64,000 bases of DNA, taken from NCBI RefSeq assembly GCF_032163505.1, contig NZ_CP134147.1, forward strand, positions 1,826,501 through 1,890,500, written 5' to 3'. The stretch is from Streptococcus parasanguinis. Its GTDB lineage: Bacteria > Bacillota > Bacilli > Lactobacillales > Streptococcaceae. The position numbers were made by a program, and so were the translations under genes. Under the pieces are notes generated by a model. It saw only the letters and a program-made list of their open reading frames with translations. It was not told where the DNA came from and searched no databases. This document shows positions 1 through 9,704 of this stretch, one piece after another (position 1 is the first letter of the stretch; each line of letters opens with the position of its first letter).

Positions 1-816
1 AATCATAAACTAGCAATTAGCGATAAGAATCTGTCTAAAATTGATTTTAATTATTTAAAGAATAACTTAGATGCACATATCCGTTTAAAAAAGATACTGG
101 ATAAACTTAAAATTTCTAAAGAGATCGATTTCACGAATTGGTCACAACAAGACTCTAGAATAGTTGATTTATTGTATAAGGGCATTATAAATGAAGAGTT
201 AATTACTGATCTTAATTACTATAATACAATACAAGTCATGACATTTGCTAATGTACATGTATTATTATTAATAATACCAGAACATTCATGTACACAAAAT
301 TATAGATTATATAATTTCAGTGATTATGATATGGTTTTAGTTGACGAAAATAATCACCAATTTTCAAAATATGAAGCTGTTGATTTAAAACAGCTACTGC
401 TTATAGACAATTTTGATATTTCTGATTACCTTTCATCATATTTATCAAATAAGATTCCAATTGAAAATAAAGATCTTGGATTATTAAAACTTATAAACTA
501 TAGTGATAATAAATGTGATCAAAATGTTTTACAATCTTGTTTTGAATTTGCAAAAAAACTTGTAGATATGGACAATTCTGAATATAGTAAACTCAATTTA
601 CTACAAATTAAAAAACGTTTAAACACATTAACAACTGAAGATAATAACTATCTTTTATCTTTAATGAATCACAGTGCAGTTGAAATCCGATACGCTACAG
701 CTTGTATATTAGGATATAAAGAACAAGCAAATTATTTATTTGAAAATAAGTTTTCCGAAAGCCAGAGGGAACTCTTTATTGAATATCCGATTTACCACCT
801 TCTAACCTTTTCATAA
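1..816 (+). CDS. 5'-truncated hypothetical protein, AT-rich
   Basis: The frame is open from the first base to a TAA at 814-816, so the gene starts upstream of the window; a TTG at 172 lies inside this frame and has no convincing ribosome binding site. About 271 residues are visible. They are hydrophilic, rich in Asn, Ile, Lys and Leu, with no signal peptide or membrane segment. The last ~70 residues (a run around 'NHSAVEIRYATACILGY') look helical and faintly like a HEAT-type repeat, which is only an impression. Base composition is much more AT-rich than the genes to the right, which suggests acquired DNA. I do not recognise a family. A terminator follows directly. Confidence 0.6.
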   Translation, partial: NHKLAISDKNLSKIDFNYLKNNLDAHIRLKKILDKLKISKEIDFTNWSQQDSRIVDLLYKGIINEELITDLNYYNTIQVMTFANVHVLLLIIPEHSCTQNYRLYNFSDYDMVLVDENNHQFSKYEAVDLKQLLLIDNFDISDYLSSYLSNKIPIENKDLGLLKLINYSDNKCDQNVLQSCFEFAKKLVDMDNSEYSKLNLLQIKKRLNTLTTEDNNYLLSLMNHSAVEIRYATACILGYKEQANYLFENKFSESQRELFIEYPIYHLLTFS

Positions 817-835
817 TAATACAATCATATTATAT

Positions 836-864
836 AAAAAGAGGCACTTAAGGCCTCTTTTTCT
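836..864 (+). terminator. Rho-independent terminator after the truncated gene
   Basis: A hairpin with arms AAAAAGAGGC and GCCTCTTTTT around a short loop lies about 20 bases after the stop codon and runs into a T-rich stretch. Confidence 0.8.
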
Positions 865-1154
865 CTCCTTCAAATACTCTGTCACTGTCCATTTACTGTC
901 CAATATAATGTAATACATCTATAAATTGTTGATTTTATCGAATGCAAAATCGCTTAAAATCAGTATTTTGATAAATAACAAGACTTTAAGAATCTTAAAT
1001 CAAGTCTTGCATATTCATCATAGTAATGACATTCCTTCCAACTTCTGAAATTTACAGTTCATTATACCATTTTTTAGACGCTTGGAAAAGCTTTGGATAG
1101 TAATCATGAAAAGCTTCTTTCACTCCGGATTGATTTTTAAGCTTTCACTACAAA
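865..1154. other. Intergenic stretch without a recognisable gene
   Basis: No supportable reading frame. A short direct repeat, ACTGTCC-ATTT-ACTGTCC, is at 884-901. The rest is AT-rich and lies between the accessory-looking gene on the left and the lrgAB operon, so it could be the edge of an acquired segment. I see no integrase and no clear attachment site. Confidence 0.4.
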
Positions 1155-1186
1155 ATGAAAGAGAGCCTTTTTGAGCCTCTCTCAGA
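1155..1186 (-). terminator. Probable terminator of lrgAB
   Basis: Read on the minus strand, a stem with AGAGAG and CTCTCT arms around a loop of about 13 bases is followed by a T-rich run (TTTCATTTT), about 20 bases after the lrgB stop. The stem is short. Confidence 0.55.
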
Positions 1187-1202
1187 AAAATAATAAATTG
1201 TT

Positions 1203-1898
1203 TTAGGATAAAATCATCGAAGCCACAATTGGACTAATGAATACATACAAAATTCCTGTGATCCCAATTGCCAATCCTGCCATAGCACCGGCCACATGAC
1301 CATACTTAAACGCTGTCCCTGTTCCTACTGCATGTCCTGTTCCGCCAAGGGCTAACCCAATAGCTACTGGATCTTTTATTTTTAACAGTTTCAATATCGT
1401 TGGGCCCAAGACACTTGTTAATAATCCAGTTGCTACAACTACCACAAGAGTGATGGTCGTAATTCCTTGCATTTTTTCAGTAATCCCAACTGCCATTGCA
1501 GTCGTAACTGATTTTGGAAAGAGCGAAATGGCTAGAAAGTACTTCATTCCAAATGCTTTCGCGATCAATGCTGTAAAAATCGTATTCACAATAACTGCCA
1601 CTGTCGAGCCGATCAGAATACTCCGTGCATGATGCTTCATCAAATGGAAACTCTTATAGAGAGGAATCCCCAAGGCGACTGTCGATGGTCCAATCAACTG
1701 ATTTAACAGGGAACCACCGACATAGTAATCTTTATAAGAAATTCCTGTAATCATTAAGAATAAGATAACGATAACTGTAGCCACTAAAAGTGGCGTTGTT
1801 ATTGGATGAGGATACCTGCGGAAAATTAACATTCCAATCAAATAAGCCCAAATAGATAAGACAATCCCAAATAAAGGATTACTCGCAAAATTAGCCAT
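1203..1898 (-). CDS. lrgB: LrgB family antiholin-like membrane protein
   Basis: LrgB works with LrgA in a holin/antiholin-like pair that affects murein hydrolase activity, cell lysis and, in several Gram-positives, pyruvate or related transport. The 231-residue product is almost wholly hydrophobic with repeated membrane segments and the family's Gly-rich C-terminal part (GLALGGTGHAVGTGTAFKYG). I chose the ATG at 1898 because AGAAGGGGGA lies just upstream on the minus strand; an in-frame upstream start would add 11 residues inside lrgA. It overlaps the lrgA end by 8 bases, so the two are translationally coupled. In relatives the pair is controlled by LytST, which is not in this window. Confidence 0.93.
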   Translation of the reverse strand: MANFASNPLFGIVLSIWAYLIGMLIFRRYPHPITTPLLVATVIVILFLMITGISYKDYYVGGSLLNQLIGPSTVALGIPLYKSFHLMKHHARSILIGSTVAVIVNTIFTALIAKAFGMKYFLAISLFPKSVTTAMAVGITEKMQGITTITLVVVVATGLLTSVLGPTILKLLKIKDPVAIGLALGGTGHAVGTGTAFKYGHVAGAMAGLAIGITGILYVFISPIVASMILS

Positions 1899-2271
1899 GC
1901 TTGCGTCCCCCTTCTGGATAATCACCTTCAAAACGATTTTTTATAAAACTAACCACAATTGCAATTAAAGCCACATTGATAACCAAGGCTCCAACTAGAA
2001 TCAACATGATCGGAAATAGATAAGGAGCAATCACATGAAATTTATCCATGATACCGACAGCAGGGGGAAGAAATAAAATCGTCATGTTTGCTAATAAAAA
2101 ATTTCCTACCATATTGACGTGGCGCATGCGTAGTAACTTAAACTGCAATAATAAAAATAGGATCAACAGCCCGATCATACTTCCAGGAATTGGTAAGTGC
2201 AACCCATCCGAAATGATTTCACCAATTAATGAAATCGTGAATATAATCGTCAGTTGTACATATAATTTCAT
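1891..2271 (-). CDS. lrgA: LrgA family holin-like membrane protein
   Basis: First gene of the lrgAB pair; LrgA/CidA proteins are small holin-like membrane proteins. The 126-residue product has about four hydrophobic segments and the conserved stretch around 'LHLPIPGSMIGLLILFLLL'. Two ATG codons lie close together; the second (2271) sits 6 bases after an AAAGGGAG Shine-Dalgarno, whereas the first abuts it, so 2271 is preferred. Downstream lrgB overlaps it. The ~235-base gap to the divergent flavoprotein gene must hold its promoter, but I do not see a strong -35/-10 pair for it. Confidence 0.93.
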   Translation of the reverse strand: MKLYVQLTIIFTISLIGEIISDGLHLPIPGSMIGLLILFLLLQFKLLRMRHVNMVGNFLLANMTILFLPPAVGIMDKFHVIAPYLFPIMLILVGALVINVALIAIVVSFIKNRFEGDYPEGGRKHG

Positions 2272-2438
2272 CTTCATCTCCCTTTTTTTGGATCATTTCC
2301 AATAAGGATTCGTATCCTCGCTTCTGCTTACTTAGAAGTAAACATCCATTTATCCCTATCAGTTTACTCCTTTTCGGAAAATTTGCAAGCTTTTTTCTAA
2401 AAAAATAAAACAAATTACCAAAAATTGAAGCTACTATT

Positions 2439-2469
2439 TTGATTCATGACATCCATTTTATGATACAAT
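2439..2469 (+). promoter_or_regulatory. Candidate promoter of the flavoprotein gene
   Basis: An extended -10 (TGaTACAAT, hexamer at 2464-2469) lies about 38 bases before the start codon. The possible -35 TTGATT at 2439 has a 19-base spacer, longer than ideal. Confidence 0.45.
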
Positions 2470-2471
2470 GA

Positions 2472-3680
<1,209 letters not shown>

Positions 3681-3734
3681 TAGAAATTCACTAACTTTAT
3701 TATTCATCTATTGAAATAAAATTTTTAAAAATTC

Positions 3735-3763
3735 TTTACAAGTTAGTATTTACTTGATAGAAT
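3735..3763 (+). promoter_or_regulatory. Sigma-A type promoter of the aquaporin gene
   Basis: TTTACA at 3735-3740, a 17-base spacer, and TAGAAT at 3758-3763. It overlaps an alternative upstream start at 3754 and so argues against that start. Confidence 0.75.
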
Positions 3764-3801
3764 GGATTGGTATAAAATTTATAAAGGAGATTATTAGAAT
3801 C

Positions 3802-4674
3802 ATGGATTTTGATTTTAGTGTTAAACTCATGACTGAGTTTTTCGGGACAGCATTGCTACTTATTCTCGGAAACGGTGCTGTTGCAAACGTTGAATTAAAA
3901 GGAACTAAAGGTCATCAAAGCGGATGGCTTGTCATTGCGATCGGGTACGGAATGGGTGTCATGATGCCAGCCTTGATGTTTGGTAACGTTTCAGGAAACC
4001 ACATTAATCCAGCCTTTACTCTTGGACTTGCGGTTAGCGGACTCTTCCCATGGGCCAATGTTTTACCATACATCGCTGCTCAACTTCTTGGAGCTATGTT
4101 TGGACAATTGGTTGTCGTTGCTGCTCACCGTCCATACTATCTCCAGACTGAAAATCCTAACAACATCTTGGGAACATTCTCAACGATTTCTAGTTTGGAT
4201 AAAGGAACTCCTGAATCACGTAAGGCTGCTACCATCAATGGTTTTATCAACGAGTTTGCAGGATCTTTCGTCCTTTTCTTTTGTGCACTTGGATTAACCA
4301 AGAATTTCTTCGGTGCAGAAGTTGCAGGCCTTGCACAAAAAGCTGCTACTGAACAAGGAGGAGTCTTCGATGCTACCTCAACAGCAGCGAAATTGGCTTT
4401 ATCACAAGCACATGCCCCTGGTCTAGGAATTGCTCACTTGGCCCTTGGTTTCCTTGTTATGGCTCTTGTCACATCACTCGGTGGTCCTACTGGACCTGGT
4501 TTGAACCCTGCACGTGACTTTGGTCCTCGTTTGGTTCACGCCTTCCTTCCAAAGTCTGTCTTAGGAGAGCACAAGGGTGATTCTAAATGGTGGTATGCTT
4601 GGGTACCCGTTGTAGCCCCAATTCTTGCTGCTATCTTAGCTGTACTATTGTTCAAAGTTATCTATCTTGGATAA
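3802..4674 (+). CDS. MIP family aquaporin / glycerol uptake facilitator
   Basis: A 290-residue channel of the major intrinsic protein family, expected to pass glycerol and/or water across the membrane. Two NPA boxes are present: 'HINPAFTLG' in the first half and 'GLNPARDFGP' in the second. The Asp after NPAR is the usual mark of aquaglyceroporins rather than strict water channels. The loop between the halves is long, as in streptococcal members. The start at 3802 has AAAGGAGA about 11 bases upstream; a start 16 codons earlier would lie in the promoter. Its own promoter and terminator make it monocistronic. No glycerol kinase is nearby. Confidence 0.9.
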   Translation: MDFDFSVKLMTEFFGTALLLILGNGAVANVELKGTKGHQSGWLVIAIGYGMGVMMPALMFGNVSGNHINPAFTLGLAVSGLFPWANVLPYIAAQLLGAMFGQLVVVAAHRPYYLQTENPNNILGTFSTISSLDKGTPESRKAATINGFINEFAGSFVLFFCALGLTKNFFGAEVAGLAQKAATEQGGVFDATSTAAKLALSQAHAPGLGIAHLALGFLVMALVTSLGGPTGPGLNPARDFGPRLVHAFLPKSVLGEHKGDSKWWYAWVPVVAPILAAILAVLLFKVIYLG

Positions 4675-4684
4675 TCTAATGACT

Positions 4685-4728
4685 AAAAAGACGAACTCGA
4701 TGTCCTATCGAGTTCGTCTTTTTTTATT
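4685..4728. terminator. Bidirectional terminator between aquaporin and lipoprotein genes
   Basis: A 17-base stem (AAAAAGACGAACTCGAT and its complement) with a 5-base loop, flanked by A and T runs. It lies between two convergent genes and reaches the stop codon of the lipoprotein gene. Confidence 0.92.
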
Positions 4729-5386
4729 GTTCTTTGGTTAATGAAAAGCGGAAATCGTTGTATTTGGTGTAGTCAAATTCTGTATTGAGATCTGTTGTAA
4801 ACACAATCGGTGTATAGTGTCCTTCTTCCAAGATAAAACCAGGTTCAAATCGGAAGTTGGCTCCACCTAAGCCTGTAATCCCAGGGAGCAAGGCATCCGC
4901 ACCATCAAATCCTTCAACATTCCAATAGTAGATATTTCCAGTCGCTTGGACAGCTTTTGCTGTATAGGTCGCTGTCCGAGTTGGTTCGCTATCATTTTTG
5001 AAGCTAACCACTGTTGTCACATTACCATTGGCATCCACTGTCATTTTAATCGCATCTGCTTGTGGACTAGATCCTACCCAAGTTCCCACCAGTTCTGCAG
5101 GAACAGTAGCTTGCGTCGTAGCAGACGCATTCTCGCTCTTACTAGAGTCTTTTGTAGCTGTCGCGCTACTTGCTTGAGTCGAAGAGCTAGCTGTATCTTT
5201 TTCCTGAGAGGAAGATGCTGCACTCTTTTTGCTAGTACTTTTGGCTTTTTTCTCTACCTTGCTGGTAGATGCTTTCTCGGATGAGGAAGCTGTTTTTTTA
5301 TCCTTTGCACCACAACCACCGAGAGCTAGACCAAGTGAAGCAGCTACCAGAACAGCGGCACTCCAACGGAAGATTGATTTTTTCAT
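4724..5386 (-). CDS. Ser/Lys-rich lipoprotein of unknown function
   Basis: The 220-residue product starts with a lipoprotein signal peptide (MKKSIFRWSAAVLVAASLGL) and lipobox LGGC. Residues about 30-95 are a low-complexity linker of Ser, Lys, Ala and Thr, probably a wall-spanning tether. The C-terminal ~125 residues form a compact domain beginning 'VPAELVGTWVG', resembling the globular end of other small streptococcal lipoproteins; I cannot name its function. It is monocistronic, with a promoter carrying a long inverted repeat upstream and a shared terminator downstream. The surface location is clear, the role is not. Confidence 0.8.
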   Translation of the reverse strand: MKKSIFRWSAAVLVAASLGLALGGCGAKDKKTASSSEKASTSKVEKKAKSTSKKSAASSSQEKDTASSSTQASSATATKDSSKSENASATTQATVPAELVGTWVGSSPQADAIKMTVDANGNVTTVVSFKNDSEPTRTATYTAKAVQATGNIYYWNVEGFDGADALLPGITGLGGANFRFEPGFILEEGHYTPIVFTTDLNTEFDYTKYNDFRFSLTKEQ

Positions 5387-5415
5387 AAGATCACCTCTTT
5401 ATCTTTATGACTCCC

Positions 5416-5460
5416 ATTATACTCTAATTATTACAAAAATCAAGTTTTTTTGTAATAATT
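5416..5460 (-). promoter_or_regulatory. Promoter with overlapping 14-bp inverted repeat
   Basis: On the minus strand a TATAAT (5421-5416) is preceded after 16 bases by TTGATT (5443-5438). A perfect 14-base inverted repeat, AATTATTACAAAAA and its complement with a 7-base loop, spans 5426-5460. The -35 box falls at the centre of the repeat, as expected for an operator, though the repeat could also act as a weak terminator for azlCD. Confidence 0.55.
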
Positions 5461-5488
5461 GTCATTTTTCTGTAACATATTTTTGTAT

Positions 5489-5815
5489 TTAAAATACCAA
5501 TCGTAAGAGGGCGATCAAGACAATCCCAAATAAGACGGTTCCCATCAGGTTTTTGTAACGAAAGGCTACAAAGAGACTGGGAATAGTCACCACGAGGTCC
5601 AACCAGTGGAACTGAGGGAGGTTTCCAATTTTCCCATCTACTAAGCTCGATAACACCAAGGCAAAGATAATGGAAATGGGTAGGTATTTGAGAAAGCGGG
5701 TCACAGGATCCGGCAGTCCCTTGTATTTGACTAAGAGAAAGGGCAAGATCCGAGGAATCCAGGTAACAAGTGCTGAGGACAGAATGGCCATGAAGGTCGA
5801 ACTATTCACGCGCAT
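5489..5815 (-). CDS. azlD: AzlD family small permease subunit
   Basis: AzlD is the small subunit of the AzlCD export system for branched-chain amino acids (first seen through azaleucine resistance). The 108-residue product has about four hydrophobic segments and the family's 'ALVTWIPRILPFLLV' near the N terminus. The start at 5815 gives the usual family length and has GGGGGTGG upstream; an earlier in-frame start at 5842 would lengthen the overlap with azlC. The 14-base overlap with azlC indicates coupled translation. Confidence 0.9.
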   Translation of the reverse strand: MRVNSSTFMAILSSALVTWIPRILPFLLVKYKGLPDPVTRFLKYLPISIIFALVLSSLVDGKIGNLPQFHWLDLVVTIPSLFVAFRYKNLMGTVLFGIVLIALLRLVF

Positions 5816-6497
5816 CACAGACCACCCCCACAAAACAGCCAATCAAGGTCGCAGCTAGAACAGCTAGCGGTTGCGAAACAAAAAAGAGAAAGAGAAAGAA
5901 ACTCACTGTGACTGCTAACAGCACCAAGAGCATGGTCTTGGTCTTTTCTGTCAGTTGCATTCCTTGAAACTGAGCTGCGAAAATCCCAATAAACATAGCT
6001 ACTAAGGCAAAATCAAGCCCAAAAGCCTTTGGATCTGGTAGAAGAGACCCTAGAGCTGTTCCAAGGACAGTGGCACTGATCCAGGCCACATAACCCACTA
6101 GATTGTTCCCATGCATCCAAGGAACTGTGATGGTATCCGTCTTTAACTTCTCACTCAAGTAGACCCCATAACTCTCATCGGTCAGGAGGCTCCCAATCCC
6201 AATGCTATGAGCGAGACTAGCATCCTTAAAGTCAGACGACGTATACAGGCTCATCAACATATTGCGGAGATTGATCAAAAAGACCGTCAGGGCCATATTG
6301 AGGATCGAGGAATGAGCTGCAATCAGGGAGATCATGGCAAACTGGGCTGCGCCTGCATAGACCAATACACTCATCAAGGCCATCTCCAAAGGAGAAAGAT
6401 AGGGAGATGCTACCACACCGCAAGCCAAGCCAATACTGATATAACCTAGAGCTGTCGGCAACGCATCCTTCACCCCCTGCCAAAAATCTTTTTCCAC
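5802..6497 (-). CDS. azlC: AzlC family branched-chain amino acid permease
   Basis: Large subunit of the AzlCD exporter. The 231-residue protein is strongly hydrophobic with the family pattern 'ALPTALGYISIGLACGVVA' near the N terminus and 'YAGAAQFAMISLI' in the second helix. Translation begins at a GTG at 6497, 7 bases after AAAGGAG. A TATAAT with an upstream TG (extended -10) lies about 30 bases before the start. The substrate is inferred from the family, not from the sequence. Confidence 0.9.
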   Translation of the reverse strand: MEKDFWQGVKDALPTALGYISIGLACGVVASPYLSPLEMALMSVLVYAGAAQFAMISLIAAHSSILNMALTVFLINLRNMLMSLYTSSDFKDASLAHSIGIGSLLTDESYGVYLSEKLKTDTITVPWMHGNNLVGYVAWISATVLGTALGSLLPDPKAFGLDFALVAMFIGIFAAQFQGMQLTEKTKTMLLVLLAVTVSFFLFLFFVSQPLAVLAATLIGCFVGVVCDARE

Positions 6498-6606
6498 TAT
6501 CTCACTCCTTTCTGAATCATTGACCTCTATTATAACACAAGAAAAAAGGTTGAAAAAGGAGATCTGGTATAGAAAAGATAACCTCTCATTATACTCCTAT
6601 CTCTAC

Positions 6607-7164
6607 CTACTGATTTACTTTTAAATCTGATATCTCTAATGACATCTTTTCTTCTTGTGTCATGGTCTCGACAATTTGTTTTTGCTCGCTTGATATTGGC
6701 AAGGTCAAAATCGTAGCAGATTGATCCGGCAATGCTCCACTGTCACTAATTTTATAGCCAATCCGTTGATTTTGATATATGAATTGCCCATCATATTTCC
6801 AATTCAATGAAAACTCAAAATCCTTATCAATTTGAAATCCAGCTTTGTTAATCAATAGAAAAACAGCATATTCTTGTTGATTTGATGAAAAAGTTGATCC
6901 AGTAAAGTTGATCGATAGGCTTCCTTGATTTCCAAGTTCTGGATGTTCCTTGGTTAATTTCTTCCCTAATTCAATTACATTTGATTCTTTTCCTTCATAC
7001 TGTGGTCCCACCACAAACTGCAAGCCTTTTTCATTTTTAACAGTTGAAGACTCTTTTGAGATCTGCTCCGTTTTGCTTGGCGAAGAATCTTTTGATTCCT
7101 GTCGAGACTGGGCGCATGCTGTTAATGATAGAAACGCTACAATCAAAACGATCGTTTTTTTCAT
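6607..7164 (-). CDS. Small lipoprotein, unknown function
   Basis: The product has a compact lipoprotein signal peptide (MKKTIVLIVAFLSLTACAQS) with lipobox LTAC, then about 165 residues containing a Ser/Lys/Glu-rich linker and a beta-rich globular part. The ATG at 7164 gives a standard signal peptide; an upstream in-frame ATG at 7191 adds nine charged residues and has no ribosome binding site. It is last in a four-gene minus-strand cluster and starts 33 bases after the previous stop. No domain recognised. Confidence 0.72.
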   Translation of the reverse strand: MKKTIVLIVAFLSLTACAQSRQESKDSSPSKTEQISKESSTVKNEKGLQFVVGPQYEGKESNVIELGKKLTKEHPELGNQGSLSINFTGSTFSSNQQEYAVFLLINKAGFQIDKDFEFSLNWKYDGQFIYQNQRIGYKISDSGALPDQSATILTLPISSEQKQIVETMTQEEKMSLEISDLKVNQ

Positions 7165-7197
7165 CGTTTCTACTCTTTTTTTCTTATCCATTCAATT

Positions 7198-7866
7198 CTA
7201 ATTACTTTTTTCAATGATTACCTCTTCTACACTATCAAGCCTTAAATTCCCTGTTTTAGCTCCTAAAAGAACTGGAACTTTACCAAATTCGAAGGTCAAT
7301 AGAAAAGCCGTAAGAATACCGCCTATCACCAAAAAGATCCCCTCTTGTCCATTATTGTTGAATAAATACATGGCTAAACAGGCCAGTAAGACAACATTTA
7401 ATAGATGGGCATCAAAAATTTGCTTTCTTTCTGGTATCGGCTTGAAAGTCACCCTGTATCTCTTAGTCGCTGTAGGAAATAGATTCTTAACTTTTTTACG
7501 AGCCTTTGCTATAGAAAATCGAAAGAACGCAAAAGATATAAGCATGGCAACCATGAATAAGACCATCTTTAGAAAAATTTGCTGACTAATATCATACTCA
7601 CTGAATAGATTTTGTAAGAGTCTATAAACCACTCCAACAAATGGCTGGACTATAATGGCTGCTGTCCCTCCTTTTATTTTATTGATGGGTGTGCCTGGAA
7701 TTGTAACCTTTTTATCTACTTCCATCATCTCAACAGTGATCTCTTCCGTTGGCAACCCCCAATAATAGAGCTTAGGCTTCATGGTACTAGCATCTAACAG
7801 AAAATTTTTGCCATTGTACTCTACCAGTTGGTGACAGAAAATACTTGTTTCTTTATATTCTAACAT
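7198..7866 (-). CDS. Membrane protein, possibly DUF443-like
   Basis: A 222-residue protein. The N-terminal ~60 residues are soluble and begin 'MLEYKETSIFCHQLVEYNGKN', followed by about five hydrophobic segments in two groups separated by a basic stretch (KARKKVKNLF...KRYRVTFKPIPERKQ). This layout recalls the DUF443 'tandem five-TM' proteins of Gram-positives, but the call is tentative. Translation signal AGGAAG lies 8 bases upstream. It sits between another membrane protein of similar build and a lipoprotein gene. Function unknown. Confidence 0.65.
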   Translation of the reverse strand: MLEYKETSIFCHQLVEYNGKNFLLDASTMKPKLYYWGLPTEEITVEMMEVDKKVTIPGTPINKIKGGTAAIIVQPFVGVVYRLLQNLFSEYDISQQIFLKMVLFMVAMLISFAFFRFSIAKARKKVKNLFPTATKRYRVTFKPIPERKQIFDAHLLNVVLLACLAMYLFNNNGQEGIFLVIGGILTAFLLTFEFGKVPVLLGAKTGNLRLDSVEEVIIEKSN

Positions 7867-7984
7867 CCTATTTACTTCCTACATGCTTTCAACATAGCAT
7901 CCTAGACGGTCTGATCAAATCCAGCTTTCTTCTCCCAATCTTCCAGATAAGGCTTTACTCACTCAATTCACCACCTATGCTATC

Positions 7985-8542
7985 TCATAAACTTTCCTCA
8001 TCTTTCTTTTCTACTTTTTTAGCAATGCTCTCCATCATATCAGGCCATTTGGATAATTGGTAATCAAATTTGAACATAAATATCACTATAAAACTAATCA
8101 TCAAAAAGAGTGATGCAATGGTTTCATTTCCGATGACAAACAAAAGAATAGCGGCTACAGTTAGGAACCTAAAAAGATTGACCAGAAATGTAAAGTACAC
8201 CTTCCGTCTCTTTAATGCCTTGATGAACTTCTTGCACTGATCCTCATCCAACTTGGATGGCTGTAATTTCAGGCTTGCATGGTAATATCGAACGATCCAC
8301 GCAGCTAAGAAGTAGGAGATAACACCTAAAATTGGAATCGTTCCAAGTCGTACCAACTGATTGTCAAATATTCCAGCCTCCGCTAATCCATCCGAAATTT
8401 TGTTGATAATAAATAATGTAATAGGGAGCAATACATAAGACCAGTAGTTAGGAGAAGATGTCTCTTCTAGTATGACTTTTTCCTCCCAAACAAAATGGTA
8501 ATTCTTGTTCTCCCATATCCCTAAATTAATTATTGTTTGCAT
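7985..8542 (-). CDS. Membrane protein, possibly DUF443-like
   Basis: A 185-residue protein with a short soluble N-terminal part, then hydrophobic segments around 'YWSYVLLPITLFIINKI', 'LGTIPILGVISYFLAAWIV', 'FLVNLFRFLTVAAILLFVIG' and 'IASLFLMISFIVIFMF'. The architecture matches the neighbour at 7198-7866, suggesting related paralogues, possibly DUF443. A Lys/Glu tail ends the protein. It follows the large lipoprotein gene by 45 bases and is followed by a 118-base gap in which I see no gene. Function unknown. Confidence 0.65.
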   Translation of the reverse strand: MQTIINLGIWENKNYHFVWEEKVILEETSSPNYWSYVLLPITLFIINKISDGLAEAGIFDNQLVRLGTIPILGVISYFLAAWIVRYYHASLKLQPSKLDEDQCKKFIKALKRRKVYFTFLVNLFRFLTVAAILLFVIGNETIASLFLMISFIVIFMFKFDYQLSKWPDMMESIAKKVEKKDEESL

Positions 8543-8587
8543 AACAACCTCTTTTTCACTCTCCTTGTATGTTTTCTAAATATTCTC

Positions 8588-9568
8588 TCAGTACCAATTT
8601 GAAATAGGTTTACCGTTATAATACTGTTGAATCTCATCGAACTGAGAGATTTTCGTATCTTTATTTTCTACACTCAGTTCTTTAGGTAGATAGGCATAAT
8701 CGTACACAGAGGAACCTAATTTAAGAAATTCTGTTTCTAGATCTATCAGTTCTTTCCCATTCGTAATCACACCATTCTCAGAATTAATCACTTTATATGC
8801 AAAACCTTCTGGTTTTGAAAAGAGGTTAAATGCAGTCGGATAGGATGCCTTTAAATTGATATTCCCTTTGTAAGATTCCTCCTTCCAAAAACCATTACCA
8901 AACGGAAGAACTCCAGCAGTGTAGCCTTTAAGGGTAGAAATGGAGAGATACACTCTATTTTTCTCATTTACGTCTTCTTCCGTTATTTCTTTATCAATTT
9001 TAAGGGTTTTAAGATTAAGTAAGAAATAACGTGGCTGAGTTTGCTTCATAATTTTAATGATAGCATAGTCATTCCCATTCATTTTTCGAAGAGTTGGAAA
9101 AGATCCATAGAGCTCGAAATCATCATTTTTTACATACTCCACCATCATCTTCCAAAGATCGACTTCCTTTCGTTTCGCCTTACTCCCTGTCAAATCATAA
9201 ATCTCTAAATGGGCATATTCATCCGACTTCATTTTTTTCGATGGAATAATACCTCTTACTCTGTTTCTTTGTCTAACCAAATAATTAGAGTTCGCCTCAA
9301 CCCAATCTGATGAATCGGGAGACTTCAAAGATTTCTTCCGTTCTTTTTCATCAAACTTCCATTCGACCACAAGCCCATTTTTAGCATGTATAAATTGAAA
9401 GTCTTTAATATCGGATTTCGCATTATAGACCGAAAATTCGTATGACTCTTTACTCTTATCACTTTTTTCAATTTTCTTTTGTGATTCGCATCCTGCAACC
9501 AGTAGCAAACAGACCGCAAAGACAAGCATCGTACCAATTCTATATTTAGAGCTCTTCTCTTTCTTCAT
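8588..9568 (-). CDS. Large lipoprotein, unknown function
   Basis: The 326-residue product has a lipoprotein signal peptide ending in LLVAGC. The mature part has many Lys/Glu and aromatic residues and reads like a beta-rich extracellular sensor or binding domain ('LNLKTLKIDKEITEEDV', 'LKGYTAGVLPFGNGFW'), but I recognise no family. The ATG at 9568 is chosen because an upstream TTG would place the Shine-Dalgarno GGAGGG inside the coding region. It is the first gene of the cluster running to 6607, so all four may work together at the cell surface. Confidence 0.72.
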   Translation of the reverse strand: MKKEKSSKYRIGTMLVFAVCLLLVAGCESQKKIEKSDKSKESYEFSVYNAKSDIKDFQFIHAKNGLVVEWKFDEKERKKSLKSPDSSDWVEANSNYLVRQRNRVRGIIPSKKMKSDEYAHLEIYDLTGSKAKRKEVDLWKMMVEYVKNDDFELYGSFPTLRKMNGNDYAIIKIMKQTQPRYFLLNLKTLKIDKEITEEDVNEKNRVYLSISTLKGYTAGVLPFGNGFWKEESYKGNINLKASYPTAFNLFSKPEGFAYKVINSENGVITNGKELIDLETEFLKLGSSVYDYAYLPKELSVENKDTKISQFDEIQQYYNGKPISNWY

Positions 9569-9662
9569 ATCTATTCTCTCCCTCCTCAATCTTTCATTCC
9601 TTCTATCATACCGAATTTTCTTTCACCTCGCAAATCCGCTACTAGTTGGTGAGATCCCAGCA

Positions 9663-9703
9663 AAAAAGCCATTGGACCTTGTACATCCAATTGGCTCCTT
9701 TTT
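9663..9703. terminator. Terminator after tsaD
   Basis: Arms AGCCATTGGA and TCCAATTGGCT (one bulged base) with an 8-base loop, A-rich on one side and T-rich on the other. It directly follows the tsaD stop on the minus strand. Confidence 0.8.
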
Positions 9704-9704
9704 C

